Source: Cornus controversa
Lineage: Eukaryota > Streptophyta > Magnoliopsida > Cornales > Cornaceae
Assembly (NCBI GenBank): GCA_026545225.1
Contig: CM048852.1
Coordinates: 59,093,146-59,157,145, forward strand
Direction of reading: 5' to 3'
Length of the DNA: 64,000 nucleotides
In this document: positions 9,528 to 20,405 of the stretch, one piece after another
How the letters are laid out: every line of letters starts with the position of its first letter
How positions within the stretch are numbered: the stretch's first letter is position 1
The notes under the pieces: generated by a model
What the model saw: only the letters and a program-made list of their open reading frames with translations
Databases searched by the model: none
Told to the model about the DNA's origin: nothing
Translations under genes and position numbers: made by a program

Positions 9528-12500
9528 ATGTTCAGAGTACTGAATCTCAGGCGATCTCTCCGCCAAACCCTCCTCAATCACCACCATCACCTAAACCCCA
9601 CCAACCCACATTCCCAACCTCTCCAAACCCTAATCTCCACCACCCAAAACACTAACTTCAACCGCCGATTTTGCTCCTCTTCTTCATCATCATCACTGTC
9701 CTCCTCCTCATCATCCGATGCCGAGCTCCGCAAATACCTCGGCTACTCCATCCTCCTTCTCGGCTGCGGCATCGCCACCTACTACTCCTTCCCATTCCCC
9801 GAAAACGCCAAGCACAAGAAAGCCCAGCTCTTCCGGTATGCGCCGTTGCCGGAAGACCTCCACACCGTGTCCAATTGGAGTGGTACTCACGAGGTCCAAA
9901 CTAGGGTTTTCTTGCAACCCGAAACACTGCAGGAATTGGAGGGCATTGTGAAGGATGCCAATGAGAAGAAACAGAAGATTCGGCCGGTGGGGTCGGGGCT
10001 ATCGCCGAACGGTATCGGGTTGACGAGGTCTGGGATGGTGAATTTGGCACTGATGGATAATGTTTTGGAGGTTGATAAGGAAAAAAAGACGGTTCGGGTT
10101 CAGGCGGGGATCAGGGTTCAGCAGCTCGTTGATGGGATTAAGGATTATGGGATCACTTTGCAGAATTTCGCATCAATAACGGAACAGCAGATTGGTGGCA
10201 TTATTCAGGTTTGTTTGTTTGAGTTTTGCTTAATTTGATTATACTTGAATTGATATGATTTGTTTGTAAACTTTAGCTACATTGACATGTATTGCCTGGT
10301 TGGTCTTTGTTTATGTGTGTAGTTTAGTAGTTTCGTATGTTAATGAGGATTCGTTTGTGTACCAAAAGTGTAGCATATTTGCTGCTTCTACTAATAAGCA
10401 TTATTATCCATAACTTTTGTGAAAGGTAGACTCATATGCTTTAAATTGTTTTAGTCTGTAAGATGTCATTCAGCAGTACTTATTGGAAAAGAAAGAAAGA
10501 AAGAAAGAAAGATGTCATTCTGATTCAGCGGTTAGTATACGAGTAATAATCTGTTGATTATTTTCTATTTATAATTTGGATGAATGGAGTATGTTTTTGA
10601 CAGCTTTTGGTGTCAATTGGGTGTTTCCCACATCTACTATTGGTATGTTGGAGGCTTGGAGAGGGTGTACAGTGGATAGCCGAGCCAAGGTTGCTTGGAG
10701 GGCCACGCCCCTTTGTTTGTGGTGGGGCTTGTGGAGGGAGAGAAATAGGAGATCTTTCGAGGACGAGGAATCTTCTGTTTGGTCTCTCAAATATACCATT
10801 ATGAGTTCTTTATTTTTTTGGGTTAATGGGCGCAATTGTAAATCCTTGGGGGAATTTGTGAATTTTGTTGATAGTCTAAAGCTTTAGGAGGCCTTTGTAG
10901 GATTTGTTTTTTCTCTTGGGATGCGCTCCCCTCTTGAGCACTTTTTATAATATTTTACTTATATAAAAAAAAAAGGTTTATAATTTGGATGGAAGTAGGC
11001 AATTTTTATATAATAGACAAGGATTTCTTAATTTTGTTTTTGTGTGGCATATATTGTAACTTAGAAAAGATTTGCTCAAGAGCTTTGTGCTTCCATGGCA
11101 CATGCTGTGCTGGGAAAGGTGTGTGGAGTTGGATGCTAGATAAATTGAACCCTTGGCTTCTCTCTTTCTTATCAGACAATAACCATTATAGCCGGGAAGC
11201 CTTACAATAAATCAATCATGAAATAAATATGCTGATATGATTTACTAGAGGTAATGGATCTCAATAGAGCAGATTGTTGAAATAGGTTCCTTGTTTTTGT
11301 TAACGTTTCAAGATTTATAATACTATTTCATATGCCATAGTTTTAATGATGAAGTTTTATTGGTTTGACCTAGAAGCTTAGTGAAGTAGTGGGTTAGTGG
11401 TAAATGACATGCAAAAAAGATACCTACTAGAAGTTGGAACCTTCAAATGGAATTTAAATATTCTATTAATGTGCGTATGTTTGGGCTGTCAAGTATAATG
11501 ATGAAGATTTGAGTATGATGATTGGCGCCTCATGTGAATAAAGTTGGGCTGTACCCTATTGACCCCTTGAAGAACCTTAGGTTGATGGGACAAAACTAGC
11601 TAATATTCTCCAGTTTCTTATAATCCAATGTATATTTGTAGTTTCCATCATGCTTTTGTATTTTGTGTAGGTTCACCTTGCATCAAGAACAATATATGTT
11701 AAAGCTCTTCTAATCAATTGACAAATAAGCACACTTCTTAAAAACAAATAGAAAAAAAAAAGATGCATTTATTTCCATCTGGTTATGCTTAGTTTTTATG
11801 CATGTTCACCATCATGGCAAATGAAGTATTATCTAATTTATTATTTTTCCAATTTTTATTTTATTTTTTTCTTTTTTCTTTTTTGCTGATTTGTTCATAC
11901 GTAAGGTCAAATTTAAATGCCTTTTCTTTTGACTCAGTATTTGAGGTTGTTGGTTTGAAATTGTCTGTCAAGTTGGATGGGACCTCCTTTTTTTGTGTGG
12001 TCATTCTTGCTTCCCAAGGTGATGTTTCTTGTAAAGCTTTTTAAATTAATGGTATATATATCTGATATATATAGGCATTACCTTTGAGGCCATATGTACT
12101 GATTTAGTTTTAAGGTATGTTGTATTTCTTTTTAAGTGTTAAACCTCTAGCTTCTTGTTTGCACTATGCATCTTTAGGTTGGTGCACATGGTACTGGTGC
12201 GAGGTTGCCTCCAATTGATGAGCAAGTCATCGGCATGAAGCTGGTTACTCCTGCCAGAGGAACAATAGAGATTTCAAAAGAGAAAGATCCAGAGCTCTTT
12301 TATCTAGCTCGCTGTGGACTTGGGGGCCTTGGAGTGGTTGCCGAAGTCACTCTTCAATGTGTTGAGAGACAGGAGCTTGTAGAGCACACAGTTGTGTCAA
12401 ATATCAAAGATATCAAGAAAAATCACAAGTATTGATTATTTTCCTTTCCTTGACAAATCAAATCATAATGTTCCTTATAGGAAAACTTGGATATGTGTAA

Positions 12501-15500
12501 GAAAAATGTAATTGCCTTGTTAGTTTTACACATGCTGTGCAGCTTGCAAGCACAAGCACATTACTAGATTATCACGACCTTGTAGTCTGAGACTCCCCAC
12601 CAAAAGGACACAGGTAGTAGAAATTAGGACATGTGGATTAATGATGAGAAATTTTTCAAAATTATGTGTTTGTTCTTGTTTCTCTCTCTCTCTTGGCGTG
12701 AGTGTATGCATGTGTATTTTCTTTTGCCTGATAATCCCAGAAATAAATCAGGTCTAGTGGTGGTGCATTTATGTATCATGTGTCTACTTGTAGAATTTGC
12801 ATTAGGGATGAGTCTCAGATACAAGAACCTCCCATTTCTTTATCATTGCTGCCAAAAAACATTTGTGTTTTGGGCATCTGTATGTCTTTAGGCAGATGAG
12901 TGTGCATGGGTGCTTGTGTTTTTGTGTGAATTTTTATAATGCAAGATTCTTTGTTTCTTGGGAATTAAAAGTCTTTCTTTCCTTTTTTTTTTCTATTTCG
13001 TTTTTATTGCAGGAAATTGCTATCCGAGAACAAACATGTGAAGTACCTTTATATACCATATACTGATACTGTTGTTGTTGTGAGGTGCAACCCTATTTCA
13101 AAATCGAAAGGTCCACCCAAGTTCAAACCAAAATACAGTAAAGATGAAGCTATAAAGCATGTTCGGGACCTCTATCAGGAATCACTCAAGAAGTACAGGT
13201 AAAGCTGGTTGTCTGTTAATGTATCATTTTTCCATCTATAAAATTTTTATCCATTAAAATTACCTTGTTGAAATGAGGCAGAAGGAGTTTAAGTTCTTTT
13301 AGTCTATATAAAAAGAGTGTAGAATCTATAGTCATTGTTATTCTTTTCCATGTTTCCTTTTGGTCAGATACTTATATTGAATAATTAGCCTCAATAACCA
13401 AGGGTTGTAGCCTAGTGAAATCTCCTGTACCTTTCAAAGTGGAAGGTGAGGGTTCAAGTCCCATTAGGGACAAATGGGTGTGTGAGTGTCTTGCCAAGGA
13501 AAAATAAAATAAAATTAGCCCCAATAGATCAGATTCAGAGTGATTCCTCACCTGTTCTGTCAGGGGCCTATTTGAATGCTTGAGCATAGGTTTCTGTGCT
13601 CAATGTGAATGGCAGGGGCTGACAACTTGGAGAACTAAGAGGATCCATCTGTAGGCCTGAGCCTGACTTGAAATGGTTTGTTTGCAAACAACAAACAAAA
13701 ACAGAATAGGCTTTTAATACTTTTCGTCAGTCTCCTAGGCAAAAGTGGTGAACTCACAGTTTCATAGTTCCACCCCCTTCGGTAGCTCTGGCATTTTTGT
13801 TTTCTCTTTCTTATATATATATATAATATTTTACCTTCGCAAGAAACTTACAAACTCACTTTGCTTCTATGGGGATACGAACCCTAAACTTTCTACTTTG
13901 GAAAGTGAGGAAGTACCACTATGTTACAGCCCTTGGTTTGTTTCTTCTCATAATTGACCATCAGCATTTGTCAGCAAAATTTCTTTTAGATTTTTTTTCT
14001 GTTTATTTCAGTTTGTAAACTGCTTTAATTAGTTACTTGCAGTGGCACAGCAACTGCAACTAAATCTCCAGACAGCAATGAACCAGACATAAATGAGCTC
14101 TCATTTACAGAGCTAAGAGATAAATTACTTGCGCTTGATCCTCTCAACAAAGACCATATCATAAAGGTCAATCAAGCTGAGGCTGAGTTCTGGAGGAAGT
14201 CAGAGGGATATAGAGTAGGTTGGAGTGATGAAATTTTGAGCTTTGATTGTGGTGGCCAACAGTGGGTCTCGGAGATCTGTTTTCCTGCTGGAACATTAGC
14301 AAAGCCAAGCATGAAAGACCTTGAATACATGGAAGAGCTGGCAAAGCTCATTGAGAGGGAAGGGATACCTGCACCTGCTCCTATAGAGCAGAGATGGACA
14401 GCTTCCAGCAAGAGCCCCATGAGTCCAGCGTCAAGCTCAGCAGAGGATGATATATTCTCATGGGTAATTATGTCACAGCTCCTTTTAATTTTGATTCATT
14501 GTCAATGGGTCTTTTTTCACTGGAAGCATCAATTTCGAGTGGGTATGCTAGATTTGTGATTTTCTTAGTCCTTTTGGATAAAATCTCTGGTCTTTTCTAA
14601 ACTAATTTTGTGATTATTTTTATTTTATTTTTCATGAACATCTGTATTAGTAAGTTGTGCTTTTCAAGCTAGATATATCAGTTGTTTTCAATTGGTTCAC
14701 AACTGGTCTTATGCATTGATCAACCTCTTAAATTTAATTACGGTCTTTTCTGTTTTATTTTTCTTCTCACTGGTCACAACCAGGGACTAAAAGTACTCCA
14801 AAACCTGAAGTGTAAAATGTTAAGATACATTTGACAATTTCTTTTGTGGAGGTTAAGTATTGTTTTTGGAATTTGGACATTAGGATCAATTGATTACAAA
14901 ATTTAGGTATATCTGAAATTTTGAAGTAATTTAACAGTTTATCTCGATTCATATTACCGATAATAATTTCCAAAACTTGCCAACCTTGGGGGCCACTTGT
15001 TGACCCCAAAACTAGAATCAGGTTTTCATTTCTACTGTGAAGTTATAGTTGTTACTCCTCAACATATCATTGCTCTTCTGGATTGATCAAGTTTAAAGGA
15101 ACCATTAAGTTGATGAAGTGCTCCAGTTTTGACAAGTAGATTGAGTTTGCTTTTTGCTTAATACTTGTGGTATTTTCCAATTTCTTACCTGCTTTCACTT
15201 CTGTGTATCAGGTTGGTATAATTATGTATCTTCCTACTATGGATGCCCGTCAGAGGAAACAAATAACAGACGAGTTTTTCCACTACCGGCGTTTGACCCA
15301 AATACAATTATGGGATCTGCATTCTGCCTATGAGCATTGGGCTAAGATTGAGGTACCAACCAAATCTCACTTATGCTTTTTTTACTTCGGTTTGTCAAAT
15401 TTGAATTAAAAGAAGCTTCTTTAAAGAACTCGTTGAAGAAAATGAAATGATGCAGAAAGCATGTTACATAGTTCCTGCATGTGTAGGAAAATTCTGCAGT

Positions 15501-16251
15501 AGTGAACCTTTTTGGAAAAAAAAAAGTGTTGGTATTTGTTTATATATATATATTATAATATATATTTTCGGTAAGTATTTTTTTTAAAATTTTGTTCAAG
15601 GTAAACATTACTTTAGGCATTTCTATTTTCTATAATTTAATGGCTTTCTCAATCTCATAATATTTTGAACATAACAATGTGCACTTTGGAAAGGTAATTA
15701 AAGAGGCCCTGGGATTCATTCTTGAATCTTGGCTAAATCCATTCTGAATTTCTTTTTCTCTTCACATTCTGACCGAATTCCATGTAGAATATCCAGTTTA
15801 CATGCAGAATCATTTTGGTTTCATAGTGGTTGATATTAATTCAGAACCTGAACATGAACTCCATCTCTTGTTAAGAAACACATCTGAAAGGATCTTTAAC
15901 CTTGTTGCGACAGTCTGGTTAGATTAGTGGAAGGACTCTTCCTTTCTATCTTGAAGCCAGGTTCTTAAGGTAGATAATCAAGCTGATTCTGGAAGAATTG
16001 CACCAATCTATTCTTTTGCGTAAAACTAGGATTTGGATGATAAATTGGAAGAACTTCCTCCCTTTTATTTATGGTTCATATATCATATGCAGGTTCCGAA
16101 GGACAAGGAAGAACTTGCAGCTCTGCAATCAAGGCTGAGGAAGCGTTTTCCAGTGGATTCATACAATAAAGCACGAAGGGAATTGGATCCCAACCGAATT
16201 CTTTCTAATAACATGCTAGAGAAGCTGTTCCCAATATCGGATGTTATTTGA
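9528..16251 (+). CDS. GLDH: L-galactono-1,4-lactone dehydrogenase, mitochondrial
   Basis: GLDH oxidises L-galactono-1,4-lactone to L-ascorbate at the inner mitochondrial membrane, passes electrons to cytochrome c, and is also an assembly factor of plant complex I. Six exons join in frame with GT/AG borders: 9528-10208, 12178-12428, 13013-13198, 14043-14463, 15212-15352, 16093-16251, giving 612 residues. Residues 1-62 are a Ser/His/Arg-rich transit region, 69-88 a hydrophobic segment, and FRYAPLPED (102-110) is the known processing region. The FAD-binding PCMH domain follows, with RPVGSGLSPNG at 152-162, then the ALO-type domain. With an offset of 102, key residues described for mature Arabidopsis GALDH all fit: Leu158 (Leu56, non-covalent FAD), Ala215 (Ala113, limits reaction with oxygen), Cys442 (Cys340), Glu488 and Arg490 (Glu386, Arg388; IEQRW). 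Nothing is broken, so it should be functional. Introns 1 and 3 carry a LINE and SINEs. Confidence 0.97.
10583..10976 (+). mobile_element. 5'-truncated L1-type LINE in GLDH intron 1
   Basis: The insert is flanked by a perfect 15-bp duplication TTTATAATTTGGATG (10568-10582 and 10977-10991) and ends with an A-rich tail (AAAAAAAAAA before GG). Its open frame contains WRATPLCLWWGLWRERNRR and SSLFFWVNG, the C-terminal zinc-finger region of plant L1-type reverse transcriptases. The length of about 394 bp and loss of everything upstream fit 5'-truncated target-primed integration. It lies in the same orientation as GLDH and well away from splice sites. Confidence 0.9.
13397..13512 (+). mobile_element. 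tRNA-derived SINE in GLDH intron 3
   Basis: Box A-like GGTTGTAGCCTAGTG and box B GGTTCAAGTCC are spaced as in a tRNA-derived pol III promoter, followed by a short body and an A-rich tail (AAAAATAAAATAAAA). The flanks AATTAGCCTCAATA (13383-13396) and AATTAGCCCCAATA (13513-13526) are a target duplication with one mismatch. It is not a tRNA gene: no acceptor stem closes. Confidence 0.8.
13845..13945 (-). mobile_element. tRNA-derived SINE, minus strand, GLDH intron 3
   Basis: Read on the minus strand, AAGGGCTGTAACATAGTGG resembles box A and GGGTTCGTATCCCC matches box B, at a tRNA-like distance. The body resembles the 13397-13512 SINE in overall layout but differs in sequence. Ends are not fixed by a target duplication. 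Confidence 0.5.
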
Positions 16252-16441
16252 AAAGCATCCCTCTTTGGTTAGTTCTTTAGTACTGTATTTTCCTAACTCG
16301 TCTAATTTTAAAGTAGTAAAGATTTTGTCCTGTTAGTTTTGCTTTGAGAAATGCTCCTTTTAGCTATAAGAATTTCAACTGTAGAGTACATTGATAGGAA
16401 TGTTGGGTTTCAAGGACACATTATATTATTAAGCCATATTT

Positions 16442-16447
16442 AATAAA
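16442..16447 (+). promoter_or_regulatory. Candidate GLDH polyadenylation signal
   Basis: AATAAA occurs about 190 bases after the GLDH stop codon, a usual distance for plant 3' ends. Confidence 0.45.
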
Positions 16448-17319
16448 ACATCTATATGATTGAATTCCATCTTTCCAGTTAATGGTTGCCTTCCAACTGT
16501 GGAATCATTACTCTAGAAGTTGAAAGATTACAGAAAATCATGAGCTGATTCAGACATTATCAATTTCCTTCTCTTATATGTATGCATGTCTTTTGAGCGG
16601 AGGATCAGGACAGAAAATGTCTGTCAAATATATACTCAAGAACACTTCTAATTAACTGGTTCTGGAATAGCAATTGAGCAGTTTTTTTCCCCCTCCAATA
16701 TACTAAAACACATGTAGAAAAAAGATTGTGAAAGCTGAAAGTTCTTAACCAGTAGAGATTGAGAACTGTTGTGAAGGAAAAGATGAAGATTGTGTGCACC
16801 CGCGCAAGTGTGCGAATTGTTGTAAAGCCACATAACTCGAAGATTGTGCATACATGTGCGCCCATGTTTGTCATGGTGTCCTTTTAGGACCATGTTAGTA
16901 ACCACCCTGAACCAGTTTTACTTCTACAGATCAGTTCATGTTGAATTAGTTCGTACAGGCCTATAGTTGGTTTCAGAAAAAACACAAATTAGGCCAGGCA
17001 AGATTAGCTTTAAATTACTTGGAAGATGGGCTGACGATGAAGTCAGCTTACAGAGGTTAGACTGGTAGTTATAAGTCCGGTGTTGCAAAAAGAAAATTAG
17101 AAAGAAAGAAGAGGAGGGGATAAAGAGGACCACTCCTTTTAAAGTAATATATATTGATATATTTATATTTATATTTATATTTATTTACTCAGGTACATCA
17201 TAATAGATAAAATAAACATTGAATACAGTCATATGTTGTCAATAATGTATATGTATGATTAACATGTATAATAACATTAATCAACTGATGCAGATGTCCA
17301 GCAATCCCTTGTCATCGTT
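16448..17319. other. Intergenic, GLDH to CYSTM gene (convergent)
   Basis: No coding block is recognised. The two genes converge on this stretch, so it must hold both 3' ends. Near 17145-17185 there is an AT-rich run with TATTTATATT repeats. Confidence 0.5.
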
Positions 17320-17753
17320 TTAGAAGCAAGCTTCGCAAAGCCAACAGCAGCACAGAGCGAAAAGGCTGCACCAGGAATGGTAGAATATGAAAAAAGAAAA
17401 AAAAAATGATTAGAACCTTCTAAATAGATTTTTTTTTTTTTTCGGTGAGGTTTATAGGGAGGGTTAGGATTGAAATTAAGTAATTCAGATAGTAATTCAA
17501 GATCACTGTACAGATCTTATTAGAAACAATTATTGTGTGAAGTTGCTTTTTATGTGAATGTTTTTTGGTTATGAAGATTAATTGGTATGAGAAAACTTAC
17601 CATCCCTCTATGAAGCCCCTGTCTCCTTTCTTCTTGGTTCCCTGGCAGCACTTCTTCCCAGTTTGAGGATTTTCTTTTGGATACCCTTTAATTTGTCAAG
17701 AATTTAGAAAGTTAATACATATTTTTTAATGAAAAAACATCTCCAAGTGTTTC

Positions 17754-17808
<55 letters not shown>

Positions 17809-17845
17809 GAGGAGGTTGGTTCTCTTGTTTCTCTGGCTTGGGCAT
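17320..17845 (-). CDS. CYSTM (cysteine-rich transmembrane module) protein
   Basis: Three tiny exons on the minus strand, 17845-17806, 17685-17601 and 17365-17320, join in frame to encode 56 residues. It begins MPKPEKQENQPPPGYPKENP, continues TGKKCCQGTKKKGDRGFIEG and ends CLFALCCCWLCEACF before TAA. A short Pro/Gly/Tyr-rich head followed by a C-terminal cysteine-rich hydrophobic helix after GFxEG is the CYSTM signature. Such proteins sit in membranes, often form dimers, and are linked to stress tolerance and defence in plants. Three exons with breaks at these places are usual for the family. Introns 1 and 2 are 120 and 235 bp. Intron 1 has an odd donor, GTCTCT, that is the first repeat of a (CT)n(CA)n microsatellite; the acceptor is AAAG. 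Intron 2 is normal (GTAAGT...GTGCAG). A TATA-like TGTATATATATG lies about 115-130 bases upstream (around 17961-17972). Confidence 0.85.
17755..17804. repeat. (GT)n(GA)n microsatellite touching a splice donor
   Basis: GT repeats run into GA repeats on the plus strand, which is (CT)n(CA)n on the sense strand of the CYSTM gene. The repeat starts at the first intron bases of that gene (donor at 17805-17804). Confidence 0.9.
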
Positions 17846-19264
17846 TTTGGAACAGCAAGTGCACAAGTTATGTATGAATTGTATCTATCAAACAACTATA
17901 TGGTATGAAAATAATTCTGTAATAGGATGTCTTTGAATTGTATATAGACACATTACACTACATATATATACACTTCCCATGCATGGGAAAGAAGTAATAA
18001 AATGTAAAGGAAGCTTCATTTGTGTATAAGTCGGCACCAAAGTATAAGGTTTGCCTTTTCTAGGAGTGGTATTGAACAGGATCAAGTCGGGTTGTACTTT
18101 AATTGAATCGGATATATCATTGGCATGGTCGGGTTAGTTAACCTACCCTATCTTTCAAAACCTGGTTCGTGACTCTCATTCCTCAAGATCCGTACCCACT
18201 TGTTGACATATATTCAGCTTGCAGTAAATGGGTTTGGGTCAGAAAGATTCGTGACTCGCATTCCTCATGATCCAAACCCGTCGGAACTGGGCGGTTCTTT
18301 ATTGGTAAAACTTGCCCCCCTAGATTACTCCAGAAATGATAAAGAAGCATCTACAGATCGAATCCCAAACAAGGGTTTGCCACCTCTTAAGATTATCAAA
18401 AGTGAAAATGATCTTAGAAAAGGTTTGGCCCCCAATCTTTTAGGTTTGCAAATTGCTTTTAAGTTAGGATTCTTTTCTTGAGGACGAGGAGAGAATAAAG
18501 AGCATGAAATTACGGAAAGATTGTGAGAATATATAGTTGGAAAGTTGTTCACATTGTCTTTCCACTTTGTTCTAAGAATATATGCTTTAGTTTTATTTTA
18601 TTTATTAATAAATAATAATAATAATAATGTGAAAGATAAAGACAGAACAAACACGGTTTTGAAAACTTTTTCAATCAATTCTATACGTGTTCATCTTTAT
18701 ATGTTCACACCATGACTTCGATAACAATTAGAAGCACTATGGCGGCTTGGTGTCCTAAAACTACTTAACATGACGTTGAATATCATCAGCCACTTGGAGT
18801 AATTATTGGCTACCCCCAAGATTTCATATTCATATGAATTCGATTGTTGCCACTTGAATGTATCGAATTCTATCCACCATTTCCATTTCGCTTTAACCTC
18901 TTTGTTCATATGAGAGATCAGATTAATTCACCTAGGGTTGGTCCACTATTACAAGGTACAATATTTGTATGGTATTGTTGATTTCTGTTTTCAAAAAATG
19001 TTGAAATACTCCTAGCTATTGCGATAATTAGGAAGGGGAAGAATGGAAATAATAGCATTAATTATTAAAATTAATTAATTAATTATTTCTCGTGTTTGGA
19101 TAATAAAAAAAAGAAAAGAGTGAAAAGATAGTAGCAATTTGAAAAAGTAGCGGACAAGAAGAATCATAAAAGTACAACAAGAATCAACTTGTGATAAAAT
19201 AGAGGTTGAAACCAGTAATAAACTATCATTAAAGGGATTAACTTGTCAATCCATTTCTTGGATC
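17846..19264. other. Gene-free stretch upstream of the CYSTM gene
   Basis: The first few hundred bases should be promoter of the minus-strand CYSTM gene. Beyond that I see no gene. At about 18608-18628 there is an (AAT)n run, and 19060-19090 is a TTAATTAATTAA run. Confidence 0.45.
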
Positions 19265-19267
19265 TTA

Positions 19268-20402
19268 GAGCAAGTCCATTGCCCAATCACAGAATGAGCC
19301 CAAATTCACCTCGTTATAAATGCGGGCTCCAACGTGGGTTTGCTAGATGGATCGTCAGGTCTGGCGATTGCGGGCCGCAATTGCTGGCCCATATTTCATT
19401 TAAAACATAGCACTAAATGAAACAACGTCATTTCAGTTATGCTATGTTTGATTTGAAGAAAGGAGGAGGGATGGATGAAGATTTTCTTGTTTGGTTGAAA
19501 GGAACGGAAGAGAGAGAGGAAGAAAAGGAGAGATGAAGCATCTCTCCTAACCAAAAAAATATAAAGCAATGCACTGCGTGGCCCAATTGCAGCGCACCGC
19601 GTGGCCAAACGATCACATGACTGTTGGATAGGCCCTTAAGGCCTGTTTGGCTCCACCCAAAACACGGGTTCTCTCTTTTTAGTTTTTCTTGATTTTTTTG
19701 CTTTCTAAAATAACTCATTGCCAATAGAGCTGTTAGGCACTGTTTGGCTGACAGTGCCTAGAATGATTATATTGGCCAAAAAAGCCAAAAAAATTAATTA
19801 AGTTTTCCCCCTTCTCTTTTCACCTCTATAAATTCATCTACCTCTACCATCATTCATCTCACGTCCAAATATCTATATTTTCTCCTCCTTGAAGCTATGA
19901 ATCCTTCATTTTCTCAATCTTAACTATTTTTTCATTACTAAATCTAATTCCATAGATTGTCGACCACCATATTACAACTACAACCCCCAATCAAACAATG
20001 ATTTTTTTCCATTCGACCAATCATATGGATTTTTCATTGGAGAATCTCAATTTTCATATGGTTAACGACCTTAATATTATTCGCCTAAAGTGTCGCAAAC
20101 TAGTAACGCCAATGCTTCTATAAAGCAATTGGTTGTCCGGAATTTCAATTGGACCACGACCAAAGATGAGGCTTTATGTTGTGTGTGGTTGATCATTAGC
20201 TCAGATGTGATAACCGATGCAGACCAATAGAGGTCGACATTATGACAAAAAATTCAGAGAGTCCAATGTGGAGCCTCCGTTAGCCAAAATTTGGAAGTTC
20301 CAAAATGCTAATGTGGATCCCCAGAACGCTGATGTGGCTTTCCGGATTTTTGACGTGGCAAATCCAAAGAGCCAAATTTTAGAGATGCCAATGGGGTTGC
20401 TC
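19268..20402 (+). mobile_element. PIF/Harbinger-type element with relic Myb-like ORF1
   Basis: Terminal inverted repeats GAGCAAGTCCATTGCCC and (reverse complement of the right end) GAGCAACCCCATTGGC are flanked by TTA on both sides (19265-19267, 20403-20405). TTA is the PIF/Harbinger duplication. At about 20090-20215 a frame reads VVRNFNWTTTKDEALCCVW then SSDVIT, matching the Myb/SANT-like DNA-binding start of Harbinger ORF1 proteins. The upstream ATGAATCCTTCATTT region may be its N-terminus but contains stops. No DDE transposase is seen in 1.1 kb, so it is non-autonomous. Tourist-like GGCCTGTTTGG motifs at 19640 and 19740 hint at further nested MITEs. Confidence 0.75.
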
Positions 20403-20405
20403 TTA

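Noticed and set aside
10576..10887. A 103-codon open frame in GLDH intron 1 as a host gene
   Set aside because: It is the zinc-finger end of a LINE reverse transcriptase inside an insert with a 15-bp target duplication.
13400..13480. tRNA gene
   Set aside because: Box A and B are present but no acceptor stem pairs, and an A tail with target duplication shows a SINE. The same holds for 33386-33474, 29825-29925 and 63608-63735.
17704..17895. Minus-strand frame with Ser-Leu and His-Thr repeats as a small protein
   Set aside because: It is a different reading of the (CT)n(CA)n microsatellite and of CYSTM exon 1.
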